Source of the DNA: Saprospiraceae bacterium UBA7687 | Lineage (GTDB): Bacteria; Bacteroidota; Bacteroidia; Chitinophagales; Saprospiraceae | Assembly (NCBI GenBank): GCA_002482845.1 | Contig: DLGT01000084.1 | Coordinates: 6,685 to 70,684 of the forward strand | Length of the DNA stretch: 64,000 bases | Reading direction: 5' to 3' | Shown here: positions 29,678 through 38,101 of the stretch, piece after piece | Numbering within the stretch: position 1 is the stretch's first letter | Layout: every line of letters starts with the position of its first letter | Notes under the pieces: generated by a model | The model's input: only the letters and a program-made list of their open reading frames with translations | Databases searched by the model: none | Told to the model about the DNA's origin: nothing | Program-made: the position numbers and the translations under genes

Positions 29678-30071
29678 AAAATTCAATTCATTCAAAAGCA
29701 ATAAAATATAATAACACACCTTTAAGAATTTGTCCAAAGACAAAAACTAAAGATGATAGAAGTAACAAAATACAAGTGTATAAAAACGGGAACTTGCAGT
29801 GTAAATAAACGAAGAATTGGTGAGTTTTAAATTGATTTATCTTCAATGCAACACAAAGTTAGATAAAATCTTTAAAAGACAAAATAATTTTAGTGAAAAA
29901 TTTGGTGATACATCTCATTTTGAATAAAAAATTTAAATAAGATAAAATTTTCACGAAATCTCTGATTGTTGTAGAACTAAAAATTAATAATAAATTTATT
30001 TTTAAAAGATGTAGAATAAATAGAATTCAATATATTTGCATCTTTAATAATTAAAACTTAATCCAATTAAA
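29678..30071. other. Divergent intergenic region
   Basis: A very AT-rich spacer between divergent genes. It contains one good plus-strand -7 element at 30031-30038. No convincing minus-strand promoter and no ORF were found. Confidence 0.5.
30031..30038 (+). promoter_or_regulatory. Candidate -7 promoter element for the 30072 gene
   Basis: TATATTTG is an exact TAnnTTTG match, followed by CA, and lies 33 bp before the start codon. Confidence 0.6.
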
Positions 30072-31289
30072 ATGAAAAACATTTTTTTTACTATTATGAT
30101 TACAATCATGATCTCTTCTAGTATTTCTGCTCAAAAAGTGGATATTGATAATTTTAGAATTTATATCAGTAACACGAAGCTTCCTACTAATTATATACCT
30201 ATTGAAAATAGAACCTTCAATGTAAAGGTTACTGGAGATTGGAATAGGTCTGACATTGAAGGGGCAATATACATACCTGGTTGGGAGATGGTGAAAACAG
30301 ACCCTACCATTGAAGTAGTGGTGCAATTACAGCCTATGTCAAAAGGAGGTGTCAACATAAACTCATCTGTAGAAGAGAAAAAAGATAAAAACGGAAAAGT
30401 ATTAAGTTCAACAACTTATTATACTGCAACTTCTACCAATTCAGGCTCAGGGACTTTAAAAATTCTAGGTGTGAAAAATGAGATGCCAAGGCAATTGAGT
30501 AAAAAAGAACTGGAAAAACAGGCAAAAAAAGACAAAGAAGCACAAGAAAAAAAAGAAAGTAATCCTTTTTTAGCTAATGTGGATACAAAAGAGGTAGAAG
30601 AAGTATCTTTAGATGCACAATCAAAAAAAGAGCTAGCCTATACTGACTGGGTTACGCAATCTTACAGTTATTCGACAAATAAATTAACATCTCGTTATAG
30701 TGCATCAAGTGAGTGGGAATCTAATAATTATACAGAATTTTCCAATCACAAAAACCAATATAAACAGTACGTAATAAACCAAGTAAATTATAAGTTAAGA
30801 AATTATTACGGGTATGAACCATATCAACATTGGGTTAAATTTAAAGAACTTGATTCAGAAAAACATCCTGAGTACACCATGTATTCTAATGCTACTAGTG
30901 CATTAAAGACTATTTTTGGAAAAATGAGATATAATAAACCTGTAGAAGAAGTTGAGCAAAATCTAATTCCAATTATTAAATATTTTGATGATGTTGTAAG
31001 CAAATATACGAAAGATGATAAGCACGAAAAAAGACTTCGGGCTGCGACTCTCTTTAATCTTGGTGTTATCTTTATTTATTTAGATAGACACGATAGAGCG
31101 ATAGAAATTGGAAATAAAATGATTGAATTAGACTTAGAGGCAGACGATGCACAAGACATTATTGACGCTGCAACAAGTATAAAAAAACAACTTGTTTTCC
31201 ATAATATGACTAGTAGACATATTGTACCTAGAAATGATGCTGAAAGAGAAGACAAACAAGGTGAAGCACAAGCTCAATCTGAAGATTAA
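30072..31289 (+). CDS. Uncharacterised secreted protein
   Basis: A 405-residue protein that I do not recognise. It has a signal peptide ending near SISAQ. Residues 20-140 look like an all-beta domain with a conserved-looking RTFNVKVTGDW segment. A lysine/glutamate-rich, probably coiled linker covers about 140-175 (KKELEKQAKKDKEAQEKKE). The second half is helical and ends in one TPR-like pair (LRAATLFNLGVIFIYLDRHD), followed by a charged tail. It could act in the periplasm as an assembly or binding factor, but that is a guess. It stands alone, with its own promoter and terminator. Confidence 0.75.
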   Translation: MKNIFFTIMITIMISSSISAQKVDIDNFRIYISNTKLPTNYIPIENRTFNVKVTGDWNRSDIEGAIYIPGWEMVKTDPTIEVVVQLQPMSKGGVNINSSVEEKKDKNGKVLSSTTYYTATSTNSGSGTLKILGVKNEMPRQLSKKELEKQAKKDKEAQEKKESNPFLANVDTKEVEEVSLDAQSKKELAYTDWVTQSYSYSTNKLTSRYSASSEWESNNYTEFSNHKNQYKQYVINQVNYKLRNYYGYEPYQHWVKFKELDSEKHPEYTMYSNATSALKTIFGKMRYNKPVEEVEQNLIPIIKYFDDVVSKYTKDDKHEKRLRAATLFNLGVIFIYLDRHDRAIEIGNKMIELDLEADDAQDIIDAATSIKKQLVFHNMTSRHIVPRNDAEREDKQGEAQAQSED

Positions 31290-31335
31290 AAACAAATAAT
31301 TGCTTTAAATAAAACTTTGCAAAGTAATTTATTAA

Positions 31336-31380
31336 AAAGATGAGTGGAAAACCATTGGGATTCCATTCATCTTTTATTTT
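31336..31380 (+). terminator. Terminator of the 30072 gene
   Basis: Stem AAAGATGAGTGGAA paired with TTCCATTCATCTTT (one mismatch), an 11-base loop, and a following T-rich tract. Confidence 0.88.
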
Positions 31381-31580
31381 TTATAGGACTGCGATAAATT
31401 AGCAAATCTAACTTTTCCTAATTGTTTTATGCTATCATTTTGACTTAAGGACAGAAATAAATCTTTTAAAACAAATCTACCAAAAAACTAGTTACCTTAA
31501 TGGCGATGTGTGACAAAAAAACAAGTTTTGTCTATTTTCAGATTATTGATTTTTATACTGTATTTTCAATTTCTAGGTAC

Positions 31581-33146
31581 ATGAAATATTTTTTTATGAG
31601 GTTATTTTCACTGTTCTTCCTTATTTTAATTACTAATATTCTTAATGCGCAACTTGCAACTAATCCTCATGATGTCGTTTATAATCATCTCAAAAACTTA
31701 GAAGTTGAACATAAAAATTCCAGCCTTGCTGCTATGTCTTTTCATCCAGATATCCCATTGGAGCAAAGGATAGACCTTGCAGAAAACCTAAAACAAATCC
31801 TTGATGCAAAAGGAATTCTGATAGTCGTCTCAAGTATCCCAAATGATCCCGAATATCGAGACAGTTTATCAGGCAATCAAACATACGTGGTCACCCGAGA
31901 ACTTCCAACCTTAACTGTAGAGAAATATAATAATAATTGGTTTTACTCTAAACGAACGAGTACTGAGATACCTGTTTTATTTAAGAAAACATTTCCTGCT
32001 TGGTCGCACGGCATTATTAACAACATTCCTGATGCGCTCAAAAAACACATTTTAAGCATTGAAATTTGGAAATTCTTAGGTCTTATTATTATTTTATTAG
32101 TTAGTTTTTTATTTTTTAAAATATTTGAAAAGGGCATTGACAAATTGATGCAAATTTCTATCTGGGACAGACTTCATATTGAAGACAGACACTTACCGAA
32201 GCTACATAGATTGGCTAGATATTTTGGAATTATATTTTTCATAGGTTTAATAAGATATTTTTTACCCATTCTAGTTTTTAACATTAACATATCAAGACCA
32301 ATTTTTCAACTTATAAATATCGTATTTACTTTTGTGGCAATGTTGACAGTACTCAAAATCACAGACATTGTAGGCGTCTATTTACGAAAACTTACAGCTG
32401 CAACGGCGTCAAAAATAGATGATCAACTTATGCCCATAGCCGTAAAAGGAGCCAAAGTAGCTGTAATAATCATGGGTATATTCAGAATGCTATATTTATT
32501 GGATGTTAATATTACTGCGCTTATTGCTGGACTTTCTATAGGTGGATTAGCATTGGCACTTGCAGCTCAAGACACGGTAAAGAATCTAATTGGCTCTGTG
32601 ATGATCTTTTTTGATAGACCATTCCATATAGGAGATTATATTATGGCTATGGATTTTGAAGGTACCGTGGAAGAAGTGGGTTTCAGATCTTCGAGAATTA
32701 GAAAAGTAGATAATTCACTGATAACAGTTCCCAATGGTAATCTTACGAATGCAACCATGATCAATTATGGCATTAGGAAGTTTAGATTATTTGAAACAAA
32801 TTTAGGATTCACTTATGACTCAGATCCTAAAAATATTAGTGCTTTCATAGAAGATTTAAAAGGTTTTTTCAATCAATATACCCACATTCAAGAAGAGAAT
32901 CACTTTGTGTATTTGCGTTATTTGTCTGCATCATCTATAGACGTTTTTGTCCGTGCTTACATTGATGCGCCTACTTTCAAAGATGAATTAGTATACAGAC
33001 AAGAACTTATATTTACGATTATGGAAAAGGTAAAATCAAATAGTTTATCTTTTGCCTATCCTAGTCAATCTTTATATATTGCAGCTATGCCAAAGCAAGA
33101 TGATCAACAAAAAAATGTCACATCAAGTGAGAATCATATCCAATAG
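31581..33146 (+). CDS. Small-conductance mechanosensitive channel (MscS family), extended form
   Basis: A 521-residue protein from the chosen start, longer than E. coli MscS. It begins with a signal peptide (MRLFSLFFLILITNILNAQ) and a periplasmic domain of about 130 residues. Three or four membrane helices follow. The pore helix is rich in Gly and Ala (AGLSIGGLALALAAQDTVKNLIGS), and the beta-domain signature is DRPFHIGDYIMAMDFEGTVEEVGFRSSRIR. The C-terminal part is the alpha/beta vestibule. Such channels release solutes on hypo-osmotic shock. An in-frame ATG at 31500 would place 27 extra residues before the signal peptide, so 31581 is preferred. Confidence 0.92.
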   Translation: MKYFFMRLFSLFFLILITNILNAQLATNPHDVVYNHLKNLEVEHKNSSLAAMSFHPDIPLEQRIDLAENLKQILDAKGILIVVSSIPNDPEYRDSLSGNQTYVVTRELPTLTVEKYNNNWFYSKRTSTEIPVLFKKTFPAWSHGIINNIPDALKKHILSIEIWKFLGLIIILLVSFLFFKIFEKGIDKLMQISIWDRLHIEDRHLPKLHRLARYFGIIFFIGLIRYFLPILVFNINISRPIFQLINIVFTFVAMLTVLKITDIVGVYLRKLTAATASKIDDQLMPIAVKGAKVAVIIMGIFRMLYLLDVNITALIAGLSIGGLALALAAQDTVKNLIGSVMIFFDRPFHIGDYIMAMDFEGTVEEVGFRSSRIRKVDNSLITVPNGNLTNATMINYGIRKFRLFETNLGFTYDSDPKNISAFIEDLKGFFNQYTHIQEENHFVYLRYLSASSIDVFVRAYIDAPTFKDELVYRQELIFTIMEKVKSNSLSFAYPSQSLYIAAMPKQDDQQKNVTSSENHIQ

Positions 33147-33251
33147 TAGATTGATACATTTGAAGATTGAATATGCTATTGATCTCTAGTTATTTTATTT
33201 TTACAAATTGATCTCCTAAGAATCTTGTTATAAATTTAAAAGTATTTTAAG

Positions 33252-33280
33252 AAAAAAAAAGCCCAATTTCACAATCGGGC
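33252..33280 (-). terminator. Terminator of the DUF2853 gene
   Basis: On the minus strand GCCCGATT pairs with AATTGGGC (one G-T pair) around a four-base loop, followed by nine T. Confidence 0.88.
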
Positions 33281-33305
33281 CTTTTCTCTATTATATCCTT
33301 CTGAA

Positions 33306-33647
33306 TTAAGCAGTATAGATAGATTCTTTTTTGAAATGTTTTACCAATAAGTAATAAAACATAGCTCTGTATTTGTTACTATTTGAGCTGCCAAGAATAT
33401 CAATAACAGCTTTTATGCCTGCATCTAAAGCAGCATTGTCAGGAAGCCCTAATTTTTTCATTAGGAAATTTTCTTTCACTCTGTCTAATTCAGCTTTATC
33501 TGAAGAAGAAACTTTGGAAGCATCTGGTAAATAAATTACAGGACCACAACCTTTAGTTACTGCTCTCAATAACACTTCGTCAACACTGACTTTTAACTTT
33601 GTAAATTCTTCTTGATACAAAGCTACTTTTTCATCAAATTTGCTCAT
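33306..33647 (-). CDS. DUF2853 family small protein
   Basis: A 113-residue soluble, mostly helical protein without a signal peptide. The sequence from MSKFDEKVALYQEEF through YLPDASKVSSSDKAELDRVK to NKYRAMFYYLLVKHF fits my memory of the DUF2853 family. That family is widespread in Bacteroidota and Alphaproteobacteria and has no known function. It is a single-gene unit with its own terminator and is convergent with mscS. The start is the first ATG of a compact frame. Confidence 0.75.
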   Translation of the reverse strand: MSKFDEKVALYQEEFTKLKVSVDEVLLRAVTKGCGPVIYLPDASKVSSSDKAELDRVKENFLMKKLGLPDNAALDAGIKAVIDILGSSNSNKYRAMFYYLLVKHFKKESIYTA

Positions 33648-33948
33648 TTTTTTGGTGTTTTGTTTTTAAAAATTTAGTTATTCGACATTAAATATCGAAT
33701 GAAATTGTTTTATCACCCGTTGTGACGTTTAAAATTTCATAAGTCACATTTTTTTTGAAAAAATATTTTGAAAATAAAAAATTACTACAAAATGAATCAA
33801 AGTTGATCTATTACGATATCAGTTACATTAAATATCCTTGTATTCATTAATTCATAAAAAAGCAGAAAATATTATTAAAAATAAAAGTATCGTCAACAAG
33901 TGGTCTTTATTTTAGTTTTAATTTTTATAAATATTCAAAACAGAATAC
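33648..33948. other. Divergent intergenic region, nothing recognised
   Basis: An AT-rich spacer of 301 bp between the DUF2853 gene and the transporter. I looked for a preQ1 riboswitch, given the likely queuosine link of the downstream gene, and saw no convincing one. No clear promoter was found. Confidence 0.4.
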
Positions 33949-34737
33949 ATGGCCATTCAATCTATTGTGAAAAACAAGGCATTTTTGCTTTTTGTGGTGT
34001 TAGCAGGATTTTTTATTGCAAATACGATCGTTGCAGAATTTGTAGGATTAAAAATATTCTCTCTAGAAAAACTATTTGGTGCTGAACCCTTAAATATAAG
34101 TCTTTTTGGTGTAGAAGGTCTTGGTCTCAATCTTACTGCTGGTGCCATATTGTGGCCAGTGGTATTTATAATGACAGATATTATCAATGAATATTATGGC
34201 GTAAAAGCTGTAAAATTGCTTTCATACTTAGCCGTTGGAATAGTTTTTTATGCTTTTTTTATGGTGTATGGTTCCATCGGACTTCCAGCAAATGACTGGT
34301 GGCAGTTTGAAAGTGGGATTACTTCTGATCCATCTACAAATATTAGTGATATGAATTTGGCCTTTAACAAAGTTATGGGACAAGGATTGTGGATTATTGT
34401 TGGGTCAATGATTGCATTTTTGATAGGGCAAATCCTAGACGTAGCCGTTTTTCATAAAATAAAATCTTACACCGGAGAAGAAAAAGTCTGGTTACGTGCC
34501 ACAGGAAGTACACTGATATCTCAATTAGTAGATAGTTATGTGGTACTACTAGTAGCTTTTTGGATTGGTGCAGATTGGGATTTAACAAGAATACTAGCTA
34601 TTGGAACAGTTAATTATTTCTACAAATTTGGAATGGCTATTTTGCTTACACCACTCATCTATCTTGGACATTTCTTGATTGAAAACTATCTGGGAAAAGA
34701 AGTTGCTGACCAAATGAAAAAAGAAGCATCAATGTAA
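33949..34737 (+). CDS. Queuosine precursor transporter-like protein (VUT / YhhQ family)
   Basis: A 262-residue inner-membrane protein with six to seven predicted helices. Family segments are visible: NTIVAEFVGLKIF near the N-terminus, the acidic FIMTDIINEYYGVKAVK motif, and ATGSTLISQLVDSYVV in the C-terminal half. The E. coli relative YhhQ imports queuosine precursors (preQ0/preQ1), and the VUT family name reflects an earlier vitamin-uptake guess. Compared with YhhQ it carries an insertion at about residues 105-140 (PANDWWQFESGI). No queuosine biosynthesis gene is nearby, so the substrate is inferred from family only. Confidence 0.82.
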   Translation: MAIQSIVKNKAFLLFVVLAGFFIANTIVAEFVGLKIFSLEKLFGAEPLNISLFGVEGLGLNLTAGAILWPVVFIMTDIINEYYGVKAVKLLSYLAVGIVFYAFFMVYGSIGLPANDWWQFESGITSDPSTNISDMNLAFNKVMGQGLWIIVGSMIAFLIGQILDVAVFHKIKSYTGEEKVWLRATGSTLISQLVDSYVVLLVAFWIGADWDLTRILAIGTVNYFYKFGMAILLTPLIYLGHFLIENYLGKEVADQMKKEASM

Positions 34738-34786
34738 ATCCGTTAATAGATTACAATTTTGAGTCTACCCCGAAAATACAAATTGG

Positions 34787-34840
34787 TTGATAATCAACCG
34801 TTTTTCATCCTACCTCTAAAGGGAAACGATTGATTATCAA
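34787..34840. terminator. Bidirectional hairpin between convergent genes
   Basis: The arms TTGATAATCAACCGTTT and AAACGATTGATTATCAA form a 17-bp stem with one mismatch and a loop of about 20 bases. It lies between two convergent genes. The T-tract is inside the arm rather than after it, so terminator function is plausible but not certain. Confidence 0.5.
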
Positions 34841-34934
34841 AGCAAAAGAAAACATAAATTTTCATTTATTTGAACATAGGACTTTTCGGAGTGAACTCAA
34901 TTTTAATTCCTTAAAATGTTCTTTGCTAAAGCCA

Positions 34935-36551
34935 TTAATTGATTAAAAGTGGTCGTTGGTATATTTTACCACCTACTTTCATTCTGTACTGGTATTCACC
35001 AGGTCTTAAAACATAATTTTTGGTATTAATCTCTAAGGTGTGTGATCCTTTATTTCGGAATTCGTTTATAAGTGGTCTCAATACTTGACCACTTTTATCA
35101 AGGACTTCTATAATTACTGGACCTTCTTGTAATAGAGAAAAGTGAATTTGTAATACATCCGGATTTTTGTCAGAAATTTTATGTCCCAATAAAGCGCCAA
35201 ATTCTTCTGATCCTATCGGCGGATTTTTTGTAGGCACAAGTCCATCTATTGGCAACCTATCTTTCCCAATCACAAAATCTGAAACGTCTTTTGGCATTCC
35301 AAACCAGTTCTGAAGCACAGAAGCATAAATATCTCTAAAGTCCGTACCATAAGCAGGATCACCATAAATATCGGTATTCAAAAGATCTGGTGGTGTACCT
35401 ACGATGCCTTTTCCTATACCTTTGGCAAACATTAGTACAGGCGCGCCAGTACCATGATCAGTTCCTGCCGACCCATTCTCATAAATAGTTCTACCAAACT
35501 CAGAAAACGTCATTCCAAGAACTTTGTCCCCCATGTTTTGAGCTTCGAGATCTTGATAAAACGCGCTCACTGCTGTAGAGATTCTATTCAATAAATTAAG
35601 GTGATTGTCATATTGATCCGCATGAGTATCGAAACCATCGATATAAACCATATAAACCTTGGTGCCCAATCGACCTTTAATCAGCCTTGAAACAATTGCT
35701 AATTGCTGTGCCAAATTTGAGTTGGGATAATTGACTTCATTTCTACCTTTATTGTAAGCATTACTTATGGACTGACTGTATCTAAATGCGCTATTGGCCA
35801 CTTGTCTTACATAAAACAACTCTTGGTCTCTAGGTGCATTTGTCAAAGTAGAAAGATCATACAATTGTCCAGAAACTGCTAGTTTATAAAATTCTTGCGG
35901 ACTGCTCACTGCCAAAGCTAAGTTAACTCTTGGGCCTTGGAAAATGAGATCTGTTTGAACACCGATCTGAAGTGCCGGCGGAATAGTAGGCTGAGCATCT
36001 AGGAAAGCTGGCATATCTTGATCAATATATCTACCGATCCATCCTGTGTTTAAATATTCTTCTGTGTCAGATGCTGTCGCCCATATATCAGATGATCTAA
36101 AATGAGAATAATTTGGTTCAGGATAGCCGACATTATGTATCACTTTCATCTTATCTTCTTCCCACATCGGGCGAAGACTGTTCATACTATTGGGCATCCC
36201 ATTTTTGTCATTTAATGCCCAAAGGTTGGATTCTGTAATGGCAATATTGGGTCTAATATTATAATACTCACTATTAAACCTATCGACAACCATATTTAGA
36301 CCATCGTTGCCGCCTCTGAGTTGAATGAGGACTAAAGTCCTATCCGTTTCTAGATTATTGAGTGGTGCTAGCAGGTTGGATGTACCTAAAGCATAAAGCG
36401 GTACACCATGAAGTGATGCTGCCATACCCGCGGTAAATAAACCTGCAGTTTGTAAGAAATCACGTCTTTTCCATTTAGAATGATCTATCTGATGTTCTTC
36501 AGTATTGTCAATTGATTTGCCTACTTTGATTTTATTTTGATCTTTACACAT
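34935..36551 (-). CDS. DUF1501 family secreted protein with Tat signal and FlgD/T9SS-like C-terminus
   Basis: A 538-residue protein. A twin-arginine signal (KRRDFLQTAGLFTAG, R29-R30) indicates export in folded form. The body is the DUF1501 alkaline-phosphatase/sulfatase-like fold, with IQLRGGNDGLNMV near the N-terminus, YIDGFDTHADQYDNHL in the middle and TFSEFGRTIYENGSAGTDHG, which holds probable metal ligands. The last 70 residues (VIIEVLDKSGQVLRPLI through LRPGEYQYRMKVGGKIYQR) look like a FlgD or T9SS type A beta-sandwich, unusual for this family. It starts 15 bp after the DUF1800 gene; the two families are commonly found as neighbours. Enzymatic activity is unproven. Confidence 0.87.
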   Translation of the reverse strand: MCKDQNKIKVGKSIDNTEEHQIDHSKWKRRDFLQTAGLFTAGMAASLHGVPLYALGTSNLLAPLNNLETDRTLVLIQLRGGNDGLNMVVDRFNSEYYNIRPNIAITESNLWALNDKNGMPNSMNSLRPMWEEDKMKVIHNVGYPEPNYSHFRSSDIWATASDTEEYLNTGWIGRYIDQDMPAFLDAQPTIPPALQIGVQTDLIFQGPRVNLALAVSSPQEFYKLAVSGQLYDLSTLTNAPRDQELFYVRQVANSAFRYSQSISNAYNKGRNEVNYPNSNLAQQLAIVSRLIKGRLGTKVYMVYIDGFDTHADQYDNHLNLLNRISTAVSAFYQDLEAQNMGDKVLGMTFSEFGRTIYENGSAGTDHGTGAPVLMFAKGIGKGIVGTPPDLLNTDIYGDPAYGTDFRDIYASVLQNWFGMPKDVSDFVIGKDRLPIDGLVPTKNPPIGSEEFGALLGHKISDKNPDVLQIHFSLLQEGPVIIEVLDKSGQVLRPLINEFRNKGSHTLEINTKNYVLRPGEYQYRMKVGGKIYQRPLLIN

Positions 36552-36566
36552 GGTCGTTTCGGTTTT

Positions 36567-38000
36567 TTAAGACAATTGAAATTCAGGAAGTTTGACTAAA
36601 AATCCTAATAAATTAGCAATTTGGAAAGGCGCTTCATTCCAATCAAGATTCCAAGATTGGTCTTCAAAATAATTCTCAGGAATATCACCTTTGAAATATA
36701 AAACGGCTGCTGCATGAAGATCATCATCCAAAGCTCTTCCAAGATAATGATACGTCAACTCTCGCGTGATAAGGTCAGGATCATTTATCGTTGTACCTAC
36801 TAAATTTTTGGCTAGTGTTCTTAAGGTCTCGCGATTGGTTTCATTTGCCATGGTATTAATAAGTTCTCTAGAATAACTCCATCTCTGAGTCAATGTATTT
36901 TCATTAATCCATTCATGATGACCAGGCCAACCAGCTACATTTATTGGGTTAAAAATATTCATACCGAGATTTTCTGATCCATACCACATTGTTCCAAATC
37001 TACTGGTAACTGCCTGCGAATTAAACCCACTCAATCTGACTAAATCCACAAAACATTCTATTGGACTCTTTATGATGGCACCCACAAATTCTTCATTATA
37101 AAAATGGTCGCTTCTGAATAATGCCTTAAATACTGGTAATAACTCCCAATTGCTAGCTATAAATAGGTCCGCCAATGCATTCACAAATTCTTGATCAGGG
37201 ACTTTATGTATAAAATGAGCGTACAACTTTCCACAAATATATCGAGCTACCTGAACCTTTCTTTCTGTAAAGATCAAATTATGCACTTCGTTGTAACCCC
37301 ATTTTCCAGTTTTGCCAAAGATGGTTTTATTATTATTATCAAAACGACTATTGACAAAAGTCACATCATTACATTCATACATATTACATCGCCATCCTGT
37401 CAAAGCACGAGCTACTTCTACTACATCAAACTGTGTATAACCATTATTTTCTCCCATGGTGAATAATTCCATCAACTCACGAGCGTAGTTTTCATTAGGA
37501 TTACCGACAGCATTTAAATTACCATTTAGGTAACTAAGCATAGCGGGTGACTTTCCTATAGCTTCCACAAATGTTTTAAAATTTCCTAAACAATATTGAT
37601 TCAACAACCAATAATAATTCCAAAGGTATTTATTACAATCGTAGACATTAAGTTCAGTTACGAAGTGATTATGCCAGAAAAGCACAATTTTACTACGCAA
37701 ACCATCATCTATCATATCTGTCAAATAACGATAATAATGTTCTTCCCTATGTTCAAATTTCAGATTATCGGTATTCTCATAATCCGCTGCTGTAAAATTT
37801 GACCAAGATGGCCCTGTAGGCAAAGCCCTAGATTTTATACCATCCAAAAGACTGCCTATCAACACCTGTGGATTAGCTGCCAAAGCGTTTGTTATTTGAG
37901 TCGGAGTAGGACCAAATCCCAATCTCCTATATAGATGGATGACTCGTTGTTTGTTCCAAGGTTTGTCAGATGTTGGTTGAAAGGGTTGAATGCCTGCCAT
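36567..38000 (-). CDS. DUF1800 family protein
   Basis: A 477-residue protein from the chosen start (MAGIQPFQPTSDKPW). An in-frame ATG 17 codons upstream, at 38051, is possible, but a promoter-like CTATTTTG on the minus strand near 38050 would place transcription start after it. Family hallmarks are HLYRRLGFGPTP near the N-terminus, the HNHFVTELNVYD segment, NPNENYARELMELFTMG, and the C-terminal GWPGHHEWINENTLTQRW. DUF1800 proteins have no established biochemical role. They are co-encoded with DUF1501 proteins, as here, and the pair may process or handle an extracellular substrate. No signal peptide is visible with this start. Confidence 0.85.
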   Translation of the reverse strand: MAGIQPFQPTSDKPWNKQRVIHLYRRLGFGPTPTQITNALAANPQVLIGSLLDGIKSRALPTGPSWSNFTAADYENTDNLKFEHREEHYYRYLTDMIDDGLRSKIVLFWHNHFVTELNVYDCNKYLWNYYWLLNQYCLGNFKTFVEAIGKSPAMLSYLNGNLNAVGNPNENYARELMELFTMGENNGYTQFDVVEVARALTGWRCNMYECNDVTFVNSRFDNNNKTIFGKTGKWGYNEVHNLIFTERKVQVARYICGKLYAHFIHKVPDQEFVNALADLFIASNWELLPVFKALFRSDHFYNEEFVGAIIKSPIECFVDLVRLSGFNSQAVTSRFGTMWYGSENLGMNIFNPINVAGWPGHHEWINENTLTQRWSYSRELINTMANETNRETLRTLAKNLVGTTINDPDLITRELTYHYLGRALDDDLHAAAVLYFKGDIPENYFEDQSWNLDWNEAPFQIANLLGFLVKLPEFQLS

Positions 38001-38101
38001 ATTTATTGCTATATCAGAAAATTTCACGCAATTTATTACATTTTTTAACAAAATAGAAAAAACTTATATATTTTTACGATGCCGAACAAAAAATCGCTGT
38101 T

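Noticed and set aside
33648..33948. preQ1 riboswitch before the queuosine-precursor-type transporter
   Set aside because: Looked for a small stem-loop followed by an A-rich strand overlapping the translation start; nothing convincing was found.
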